Shown here: piece by piece, positions 1 to 6,116 of the stretch
Layout: each line of letters begins with the position of its first letter
How positions within the stretch are numbered: position 1 is the first letter of the stretch
NCBI GenBank assembly: GCA_036558265.1
Contig: DATBFY010000146.1
Span: 1 to 6,116, forward strand
Direction of reading: 5' to 3'
Source: RYN-433 sp036558265
GTDB taxonomy: Bacteria; Planctomycetota; Phycisphaerae; Tepidisphaerales; Tepidisphaeraceae
Length of the DNA: 6,116 nt
Made by a program: the position numbers and the translations under genes
The notes under the pieces: generated by a model
What the model saw: the letters and a program-made list of their open reading frames with translations, nothing else
Database searches by the model: none
What the model was told of the DNA's origin: nothing

Positions 1-1053
1 GATCGAGACGGTCGCGTCGAAGACCGCCTCGTCCTCGCTGACCGCGACGATCTTGGCCTCCTCGCGGTCGTACTCGTCCTGGATGTCGCCGACGATCTCC
101 TCGAGCAGGTCCTCGATCGTGACGATGCCAGCCGTGCCGCCGTACTCGTCGGCGACGATCGCGATGTGGACCTTCTTCTGTCGGAACTCGCGCAGCAGGT
201 CCTTGAGGGGCTTGATCTCCGGGACGAAGAGTGCGGGACGGATGGCCGAGCGCATGTCGAACTTCTCGGGGGGCTGGCCCAGGTGCTTGAGCAGGTCGCG
301 GGCGTAGAGGATGCCCACGACGTGGTCGAGCGTGCCGTCGTAGACCGGGACGCGCGAGTGGCCGCTCTCCTCGAGCGTCTGCTTGACCTCCTGGCGGGTG
401 GCGTGCAGCTCGAGGGCGACGATCTCGGGCCGGGCGGTCATGATCTGACCGACCTGGGTGTCGCGGAACTCGATGACCGACTCGATCATGTCGCGTTCCT
501 GCTGGTCGACGATGCCCTCCTTCTGACCCTCCTTGACGACGTCGAGGATCTCCTGCTCGATCTGCTGCGGTTCGGCGGCCTGACCGCTGCCGGCGAGGCG
601 GCCGACGGCCTCGTCCACCCAGCGCATGACGCGGGTCACCGGCATCATGAGCACCCGCAGGCCCAGTAGAAAGCCGGCGAAACTGCCGATCAGCGATTCG
701 GCGGCGTGCTCGGCGATCGCGTGGGGGATCGCGACCGAGCCGAACATCGTGATCAGCACGGTCAGCGCCGTGGCCCAGGCGTACTGGCTGTACCAGTGCC
801 GGTCGGGACTCTCGAACGCCCTGAGCATGCACAAGAGGATGATGATGTTGAGCACGAGCCGCGCGGTGGCGGTGACGAAGATCAGGTCGCTGGTGCGCTC
901 GACGATGGGCTCGAGGAGTCGGGAGCGGCCGTGGACGTCGAGGTAGTCGCCCAGGCGCGCGCGGGAGTAATCGCGCAGCGCGTAGGAGAGGGCGGAGAAG
1001 AACAGGGAGGCGATCGCCGCCAGGACGATGCCCACCCAGAGGATGAGGATCAC
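1..1053 (-). CDS. CorC/HlyC-family CNNM-CBS membrane protein (3' end cut by window)
   Basis: Probable inner-membrane protein of the CorC/HlyC (CNNM) family, linked in other bacteria to Mg2+/Co2+ efflux or resistance. 351 codons are visible with no stop; family members usually run to about 420-450 residues, so the C-terminal CorC_HlyC domain is mostly missing. Residues 1-26, about 57-80 and 92-138 are hydrophobic and form a CNNM/DUF21-like membrane domain. A CBS pair follows at about 201-257 and 268-325, including the hallmark DEYGGTAGIVTIEDLLEEI at 302-320 and then VGDIQDEYD. The start is GTG at 1053, which overlaps the ybeY stop as GTGA; only a weak purine-rich stretch (about 1065-1072) precedes it. 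The membrane domain departs from the family: the usual SxxETAL reads SALSYAL (20-26) and the usual FGExxPK region reads FGSVAIPH (104-111). The family call is secure from the CBS part, but transport activity is uncertain. A ybeX/corC-type gene after ybeY is a common arrangement. Confidence 0.9.
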   Translation of the reverse strand, partial: MILILWVGIVLAAIASLFFSALSYALRDYSRARLGDYLDVHGRSRLLEPIVERTSDLIFVTATARLVLNIIILLCMLRAFESPDRHWYSQYAWATALTVLITMFGSVAIPHAIAEHAAESLIGSFAGFLLGLRVLMMPVTRVMRWVDEAVGRLAGSGQAAEPQQIEQEILDVVKEGQKEGIVDQQERDMIESVIEFRDTQVGQIMTARPEIVALELHATRQEVKQTLEESGHSRVPVYDGTLDHVVGILYARDLLKHLGQPPEKFDMRSAIRPALFVPEIKPLKDLLREFRQKKVHIAIVADEYGGTAGIVTIEDLLEEIVGDIQDEYDREEAKIVAVSEDEAVFDATVSI

Positions 1054-1607
1054 GGGCGTACCCGCCTTTTGGCATTCGCCGGTCGCCTGCGCTGGGGACG
1101 CCCCGTGGCCGGGGCGGCTAAACGTGGCCTGGGCGTGGGGGCGAAGACGGGGCCGATTCCCAGTGCGGTCAGGATTTGGTCTTCCCGTCGGTGCATCCTG
1201 CTGAAATCGCGGGCGGTTCTATCGTCATAGCCGCACAAGTGCAACATGCCGTGGAGGGCGTAGAGGAGCAGCTCGTTGCGGAGCCCGGTTCGGTGGCGTT
1301 GGGCCTGGCGGCGGGCGTAGGGGACGCAGACGGCGACCTCGCCGGCGGTGGGACGGCCACGGGCGTCGTGTTCGGACTCGAAGGTCAGCACGTCGGTGGG
1401 ACCGGCGATCCCCATGAACTGCTGGTGGAGCTCCGCCATTTTTCGGTTGCCGACCAGGGCGAGGGCCATCTCGCGCAGCGCGGCGGGGTTGAGGATCGCG
1501 TGGGCGCGGGTCAGATTGCGGCGCACGTAGGGGATGTGCTCGCTTCCGGTGACCCCGGAGATTTCAAGACGCAGTGGATCGGGCGGGCGACGCATCGGCG
1601 CGGTCAC
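1050..1607 (-). CDS. ybeY: YbeY, 16S rRNA maturation endoribonuclease (metal-dependent)
   Basis: YbeY is a cytoplasmic single-strand endoribonuclease needed for 16S rRNA 3'-end maturation and ribosome quality control. The 185-residue product has the family core: GNRKMAELHQQFMGIAGPTD (53-72) leading into VLTFE, the GEVAV strand (89-93, family GDIxIs), and the metal-site segment HGMLHLCGYDD (119-129). The family motif is HGxLHLxGYDH, so two His ligands (H119, H123) are present while the third position is Asp129. I chose GTG at 1607 because it overlaps the pgpH stop as GTGA and has GAGGA (1612-1616) four bases upstream. ATG at 1595 (181 residues) is the alternative, but it lies 16 bases from that site. 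The open frame extends further upstream inside pgpH, which is too long for the family. The last ~34 residues form a Pro/Arg-rich basic tail beyond the usual end of about 150-170 residues. The gene lies between pgpH and the corC-like gene in an apparently coupled operon. Confidence 0.93.
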   Translation of the reverse strand: MTAPMRRPPDPLRLEISGVTGSEHIPYVRRNLTRAHAILNPAALREMALALVGNRKMAELHQQFMGIAGPTDVLTFESEHDARGRPTAGEVAVCVPYARRQAQRHRTGLRNELLLYALHGMLHLCGYDDRTARDFSRMHRREDQILTALGIGPVFAPTPRPRLAAPATGRPQRRRPANAKRRVRP

Positions 1608-3916
1608 GCCGTCCTCGCCGCGATCGCCGGCTGGGGCGTGCCGGCGGAGGAGGATGGGGTCGCAACGGATTGGGATTGTGACGGATAGGCGATCCGGCCG
1701 TGGTAGATGCCCAGGAGGGTCTTGGTCAGCGCCCGTTCGATCAATTCCAGGTCGCGGAAGGTCAGGTCGCACTCGTCGAACTGCCCGTCGAGGAGGCGCT
1801 TCATCGCCAGGTCGTGGACGAGGGATTCGATGCGGCTGGCGTTGGCCTCGGGCATGGCGCGGACGGCGGACTCGACGGCGTCGCAGATCATGACCAGGGC
1901 GATCTCGCGGCTCTTGGGCTTGGGGCCGGGGTAGCGGTATTGCGTTTCGGGCACGGCGGGTCCGTCGGCGGAGCCGTCCTGCCGGTTGCAGGCGCGGTGG
2001 TAGAAGTACTCGATCAGCGTCGTGCCGTGGTGCTGCTGGATGAACGGCAGGACGTTGGCGGGCAGGTTGTATTCCTTAGCGAGCTCGACGCCGTCCTTGA
2101 CGTGACCGATGATGATCAGCAGGGAGACGCTGGGGGAGAGGTTGATGTGGCGGTTGCGGCCGTCCACCTGGTTCTCGATGAAGTAGTCGGCCTTGTTGAT
2201 CTTGCCGACGTCGTGGTAGTAGCTAGCGACGCGGCAGAGCAGGGAGTTGGCGCCGATGGCCTCGGCGGCGGCCTCGGCGAGCGTGGCGACCTGGAGGCTG
2301 TGACTGTACGTGCCCGGCGCTTCCAGCGCCAGGCGGCGCAGGAGCGGTTGACTGGCGTCCGCCAGCTCGAGCAGCGTCATCGACGTCGTGATCTTGAACG
2401 TCTTCTCGACGAAGGGAAGGATTCCCAGGACCACGAAGCCCACCGCCAGTCCGGCGGCGCCGGCGTACAGGCAGGACTGGGCGATGAATTGAACCGGGTC
2501 GAGCGAGATCGCGCCCGCCGCCGCCGTCGCCAGCATCATCGCCACGGCGGTCAGCCCGCCGACTTCGATCAGCTTGCTGCGGGTGCGGATCTCGTCGAGC
2601 GTGAAGCAGCAGGCGAACACCCCGACCCAGAGGATGATGAAGAATCCGATTCCCTGATCCAGCGCCAGCGTCACCATGAGGCCGTGCATGCTCGCGACGC
2701 CGGTGGCGAAGCGGCGGTCGTAGGCGATGGTCATGATCATCGCCACCAGGATCGTGGGTGCCAGCCCGAAGATGTAAAGCGGCCCGGTGCCGATTGCCGC
2801 GAGCTGCGCCAGCAGCAGCATCGAGATCAACAGCGCCGCGATCGCGATCCCGCGCACGTTGTTCCGCACGACGCGGCGGTGGTAGTTGTAGACGTACGCC
2901 GAGAGCACGATGGTGATCAAGAGCACCATCCCCGCCAAACCGAACTTGGACTTGATGACCTGCCGGCCGAGCTGGGCGAGGAAGGCTTCCTTCTCGACCC
3001 GGAGAAGCTGCCAGCCGTTCTCGCTGAGCACGCGGCTGCCCTGGACCAGGAGTTGGTTGCGCTTGTACTGGACGGTGGCCTCGGCGGGGGGCACCTTGGC
3101 GGCGGCGAGGTTCTGGGCGCCGACGGTCGCCAGCTCGTCCAGCTCGTGGGTGGGCCGCAGCGTCTGGAGCGTGTAGACGATGAGCTTGGACGCCAGCGGC
3201 GGGGAGAAGAAGAAATCCTTCGCGGCGACGACCTTGAGGCGGTCCTCCAGATCGTGGTTGGCCCCGTCCGCCAACGTCTCCTCCACGCGCAGGACGTGCC
3301 CGCCGACGGAGATGATCGGGACCGACACGAAGCGCTGGGTCGCCCGCGCCAATTCCTCGTCGCGCTGGGCGCGGGGGAGGACCACGTCGCCGCGCAGTTC
3401 CTTGATGAAGTCCTCCACGGCGTTCTGGTATCGGGGCTTTTGCGTGGGTTGCTGGAACTGTCGGAGGATGTTCAGCACACCGTCGCTGCCGGGCGCGACC
3501 TGCAACTCGGTGGCGAGCTTGCCGGGCAACTGCGAGGCGTCGCGTTCGCCGATGCGCTCGGGCAGTTCGAGCAGCCGCGCCCGCAACTCGCCCCATGCGT
3601 CGCCGGCGGACTGGTGGTAGACGTGCGGCTCGTTCTCGCGCATCGCCTCGCGGGCCTTGGTGAGGCGTTCCTGGTCGTTGAAGGTGAAATCAACGCGGCT
3701 GAGGATGTCCTGCGGGACGTACTGTCCGGGCTTATAGGGCACCGCGTCCTCGCGGAGCATGACGATCGCGGAGGCGACCAGCGCGAAGACCGCCGCCACC
3801 CCGAGCGAGCCGATGACCCCCTTGGCCTTCAGGTCAGCCAGGAGGCTTTGGCCCAGGTCGGGACGGTTCTTCCGCACCTCGGTCCTGCGGGCGCCATGTT
3901 TTCGCGACCAGAACAT
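1604..3916 (-). CDS. pgpH: PgpH-type 7TM-HD cyclic-di-AMP phosphodiesterase
   Basis: Membrane-bound HD-domain phosphodiesterase of the 7TMR-HD family, whose studied members (Listeria PgpH) hydrolyse c-di-AMP to pApA. The 770 residues fit the family length. In order: a basic cytoplasmic N-terminus; one membrane segment (about 33-54); a large extracytoplasmic 7TMR-HDED domain (about 55-325); seven hydrophobic segments (about 327-503); and a cytoplasmic HD domain (about 530-745). The catalytic set looks complete: H539 in GTYSHS, H568-D569 in YYHDVGK, H605 in IIGHVKDG, H629-H630 in QQHHGT and D679 in MICDAVESA. Enzyme activity is therefore likely, though the substrate is inferred from homologues. 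The Ser/Pro/Ala-rich tail (746-770) looks disordered. The ATG at 3916 has AAGGA at 3920-3924, only three bases away. A GTG at 3874 (residue 15) with AGGA five bases upstream is an alternative start that would still keep the first membrane segment. It lies 46 bases after phoH, and its stop overlaps the ybeY start as GTGA. Confidence 0.94.
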   Translation of the reverse strand: MFWSRKHGARRTEVRKNRPDLGQSLLADLKAKGVIGSLGVAAVFALVASAIVMLREDAVPYKPGQYVPQDILSRVDFTFNDQERLTKAREAMRENEPHVYHQSAGDAWGELRARLLELPERIGERDASQLPGKLATELQVAPGSDGVLNILRQFQQPTQKPRYQNAVEDFIKELRGDVVLPRAQRDEELARATQRFVSVPIISVGGHVLRVEETLADGANHDLEDRLKVVAAKDFFFSPPLASKLIVYTLQTLRPTHELDELATVGAQNLAAAKVPPAEATVQYKRNQLLVQGSRVLSENGWQLLRVEKEAFLAQLGRQVIKSKFGLAGMVLLITIVLSAYVYNYHRRVVRNNVRGIAIAALLISMLLLAQLAAIGTGPLYIFGLAPTILVAMIMTIAYDRRFATGVASMHGLMVTLALDQGIGFFIILWVGVFACCFTLDEIRTRSKLIEVGGLTAVAMMLATAAAGAISLDPVQFIAQSCLYAGAAGLAVGFVVLGILPFVEKTFKITTSMTLLELADASQPLLRRLALEAPGTYSHSLQVATLAEAAAEAIGANSLLCRVASYYHDVGKINKADYFIENQVDGRNRHINLSPSVSLLIIIGHVKDGVELAKEYNLPANVLPFIQQHHGTTLIEYFYHRACNRQDGSADGPAVPETQYRYPGPKPKSREIALVMICDAVESAVRAMPEANASRIESLVHDLAMKRLLDGQFDECDLTFRDLELIERALTKTLLGIYHGRIAYPSQSQSVATPSSSAGTPQPAIAARTA
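1612..1616 (-). promoter_or_regulatory. Ribosome binding site of ybeY (decides the GTG start)
   Basis: GAGGA on the minus strand lies inside the last codons of pgpH, four bases before GTG 1607 and sixteen before ATG 1595. This spacing, together with the GTGA overlap with the pgpH stop, favours the GTG as the ybeY start and suggests translational coupling. Confidence 0.5.
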
Positions 3917-3919
3917 ACG

Positions 3920-3924
3920 TCCTT
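3920..3924 (-). promoter_or_regulatory. Ribosome binding site of pgpH (short spacing)
   Basis: AAGGA on the minus strand is a good Shine-Dalgarno core but sits only three bases from the ATG at 3916, closer than usual. A GGGC/GCCC four-base-pair hairpin (3930-3941) lies six to seventeen bases upstream of it in the 46-base phoH-pgpH gap. The short spacing leaves room for the alternative GTG start at 3874. Confidence 0.45.
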
Positions 3925-3962
3925 AGCCTGGGCGTTTGCCCGTTCTTTCCGCCGCCGCGCTA

Positions 3963-4898
<936 letters not shown>

Positions 4899-4976
4899 AG
4901 CGTTGGGCGGCGGCTTCTCGTCACGAGCGTGGCGTTCAAATCACACGGGCCGACAGATCGTCGAGCGCAAAGTTGC

Positions 4977-5002
4977 CCGGCGATTGCCGGCCCGTTCTCG
5001 GG
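4977..5002 (-). repeat. Two adjoining GC-rich hairpins in the phoH leader
   Basis: Two inverted repeats lie back to back: CCGGC-GATT-GCCGG (4977-4990) and CCCG-TTCT-CGGG (4991-5002), written as on the plus strand. Stems are five and four base pairs with four-base loops. No T-run follows on the minus strand, so this does not look like an intrinsic terminator. The hairpins lie about 78 bases upstream of the phoH start and could be leader structure or chance in GC-rich DNA. Confidence 0.3.
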
Positions 5003-5099
5003 TTCATGCGAATGAGATCAGTGATACGTGTCTCCGATGGCGAAGATCGAGCGTGGGGAATTGTCTCACGGGAGGGGGTAAAAGTCGAGAGGATATGAG

Positions 5100-5105
5100 G
5101 TTATA
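5100..5105 (-). promoter_or_regulatory. Candidate -10 box (TATAAC) for the phoH operon
   Basis: On the minus strand TATAAC matches the sigma-70 -10 consensus at five of six positions and lies in the AT-richer part of the cdsA-phoH gap. The hexamer 17 bases upstream, GTTTTC, is a poor -35. If used, the transcript would carry a leader of about 190 bases before phoH. It is a weak call made from the hexamer alone. Confidence 0.25.
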
Positions 5106-5116
5106 TGCCGTAAGTT

Positions 5117-5131
5117 TCTGTGGAAAACAGA
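5117..5131 (-). repeat. Small hairpin just after the cdsA stop
   Basis: TCTGT-GGAAA-ACAGA is a perfect five-base-pair inverted repeat with a five-base loop, starting two bases past the cdsA stop codon. It is A/T-rich in the stem and has no T-run downstream, so it is at most a weak 3'-end structure for the cdsA transcript. Read-through into phoH is quite possible. Confidence 0.25.
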
Positions 5132-5132
5132 T

Positions 5133-6116
5133 TTAGAACAAACTGAACATCAGGTACGCGAACGGCGCCGCCAGCAGGGGACTGTCGATCACGTCCAGGA
5201 TGCCGCCGAAGCCCGGAATCAGCTTGCCGCTGTCCTTCACCTCCGCGTCCCGTTTCATCAGGCTCTCGAGCAGATCGCCCAGTTGGCCTATGCCGCCGAT
5301 CATCATGCCGAAGATGAAACCCTTGGTCCAGGGCAGAGGGTACACGGGCGGGTTGATCCAGCGCGCAATGACGGCGCCGACGGCGCCAGCCGTCAGCATG
5401 CCGCAAAAGAGGCCCTCCCAGGTCTTGCCAGGGCTCAGCCAGGGGATGAGCTTATGCCGGCCGATTGCCTTGCCACCGAAGAAGGCGCCGATGTCCGTGA
5501 ACTTCACGACCAGGAGGATCATCACGACGATCATGGTGCTCCCGTGGACGCCCGAAGCTTTGAACGCGTGCTTGACGCGCAGCGCCATCAGAAACCACCC
5601 CATTCCCCCCAGGTAAAGGGTGGAAAGAACGGTGCCGGCCATGTGCACGATGGCCCCCTGCGTCTGCCTCGTCCAGGCGCGGCGCAGCGCGGAAAAGAGC
5701 ATTACGAAAACGACCACAAATGCCAGTGAAGATGCCGCAACGGGTTGAAAAGTCGGGAACTGGGTCAAAAAAGCGTGAAGAACGAGCGATCCTGACCCCG
5801 CGGCGGAGATGAAGCGGTACGGCCGCACATTCTCCGCCGTAAATAGCCTCGCCACCTCCTCGGTCGCGAGCGGGAGGATGATCAGGAGGAGGACGAGGAG
5901 GCCGACCCCCGCGACGCCGTAATTAATCGGGGGTGGGTTGTCGGGCAGGGTCGTCGGAGGGATCGGATGGGCTTCGCGGAAGCGTGCCCAGAGCACGCGG
6001 TCGTCCGTCTCGCGCACCATCCCCGCGTTTTTCGTGCGAATCTGGACATAGCTGTCGAGCCAGAGGAGGCCCAGGAGGGCGGCCAGCATGATCGGGCCGA
6101 AGGTCAGGCGGTTGCG
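5133..6116 (-). CDS. cdsA: Phosphatidate cytidylyltransferase, CdsA (5' end cut by window)
   Basis: CDP-diacylglycerol synthase, an integral membrane enzyme that joins phosphatidate and CTP to give CDP-diacylglycerol, the precursor of the major phospholipids. 327 residues are visible. The frame stays open to the window edge, and the residues ahead of the internal ATG (6089) read RNRLTFGPI, a typical CdsA N-terminus, so the real start lies just outside. About nine hydrophobic segments are seen, at roughly visible residues 7-22, 66-85, 102-118, 126-144, 154-179, 192-215, 235-253, 266-283 and 314-327. KFTDIGAFFGGKAIGR and LSPGKTWEG match the family's mid-region. The C-terminal signature begins SLMKRDAEVKDSGKLIPGF and continues GGILDVID, against the usual PxHGGxxDRxD; His and Arg are replaced by Phe and Val, while the KD and both Asp are kept. 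A hydrophilic loop of about 45 residues (about 22-66) between the first two membrane segments looks longer than in E. coli-type enzymes. It ends with TAA at 5133-5135, and phoH begins 234 bases later. Confidence 0.93.
   Translation of the reverse strand, partial: RNRLTFGPIMLAALLGLLWLDSYVQIRTKNAGMVRETDDRVLWARFREAHPIPPTTLPDNPPPINYGVAGVGLLVLLLIILPLATEEVARLFTAENVRPYRFISAAGSGSLVLHAFLTQFPTFQPVAASSLAFVVVFVMLFSALRRAWTRQTQGAIVHMAGTVLSTLYLGGMGWFLMALRVKHAFKASGVHGSTMIVVMILLVVKFTDIGAFFGGKAIGRHKLIPWLSPGKTWEGLFCGMLTAGAVGAVIARWINPPVYPLPWTKGFIFGMMIGGIGQLGDLLESLMKRDAEVKDSGKLIPGFGGILDVIDSPLLAAPFAYLMFSLF

Larger units (their letters stand above)
4899..5132 (-). other. cdsA-phoH intergenic / probable phoH leader region
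   Basis: This 234-base stretch is the only sizeable non-coding interval in the window. It is less GC-rich at the cdsA end. In the direction of transcription it contains a small A/T-looped hairpin just after cdsA, a TATAAC box, two adjoining GC-rich hairpins, and then about 78 bases of featureless sequence up to the phoH GTG. No convincing gene is seen on either strand; the short frames in it lack a ribosome site and any recognisable product. A transcription start for phoH-pgpH-ybeY-corC within it is plausible but not proven. Confidence 0.6.

Noticed and set aside
166..669. A plus-strand open frame opposite the corC-like gene
   Set aside because: Composition is Leu/Asp/Glu/Val-rich as expected from the complement of a GC-rich coding frame; the minus strand has the clear CBS-domain protein.
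1608..1772. An upstream extension of ybeY to a start at 1772
   Set aside because: It would place 55 extra residues inside the pgpH coding region, giving a 240-residue YbeY that is far longer than the family. The GTG at 1607 fits the overlap and ribosome site better.
4936..5007. A 23-residue minus-strand frame in the phoH leader, a possible upstream leader peptide
   Set aside because: There is no ribosome site before its ATG, the sequence is not recognisable, and it overlaps the hairpins. Nothing sets it apart from chance.
5119..5127. A near-match (8 of 9) to a DnaA box, TTTTCCACA on the minus strand
   Set aside because: A single imperfect copy without a cluster, AT-rich unwinding region or neighbouring replication genes is expected by chance.
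5117..5131. An intrinsic terminator after cdsA
   Set aside because: The inverted repeat has only a five-base-pair A/T-rich stem and no T-run follows, so it is listed only as a small hairpin.

Overview
The window is a compact, GC-rich bacterial chromosomal segment with five protein genes, all on the minus strand. Read in the direction of transcription (right to left), they are cdsA (CDP-diacylglycerol synthase, 5' end cut by the window), phoH/ybeZ (ATPase), pgpH (seven-transmembrane HD-domain cyclic-di-AMP phosphodiesterase), ybeY (16S rRNA maturation endoribonuclease) and a CorC/HlyC-type CNNM-CBS membrane protein (3' end cut by the window). No RNA gene, mobile element, CRISPR array or phage signal is visible. 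The plus-strand open frames are mirror images of the GC-rich minus-strand genes.

Layout: cdsA runs from the right edge to 5133. A 234-base gap (4899-5132) follows. It is the only sizeable non-coding stretch and probably carries the promoter or leader of the downstream group. phoH occupies 3963-4898 and is separated by 46 bases from pgpH (1604-3916). pgpH and ybeY share a 4-base GTGA stop/start overlap, and so do ybeY and the corC-like gene. The last three genes therefore look translationally coupled, and phoH-pgpH-ybeY-corC is likely one operon. cdsA may feed into it or end just before it.

Functionally this is a housekeeping block. PhoH and YbeY are classic partners in rRNA/RNA processing, and a CorC-type gene follows them in Proteobacteria (ybeZ-ybeY-ybeX). 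PgpH sits between PhoH and YbeY as in Firmicutes, bringing second-messenger turnover into the unit. CdsA makes the phospholipid precursor.

Organism: the high GC content, this gene order and the unusual active-site variants in CdsA and YbeY suggest a member of the Planctomycetota or a related lineage (possibly Phycisphaerae-like). This is inference from remembered family patterns, not a search result.

I see no new multi-gene system. The points worth a second look are residue-level departures from family signatures in three of the five proteins: the third metal-ligand His of YbeY is Asp, the His and Arg of the CdsA signature are replaced, and conserved acidic positions are missing in the CNNM membrane domain of the CorC-like protein. 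The 234-base leader region is a further candidate.
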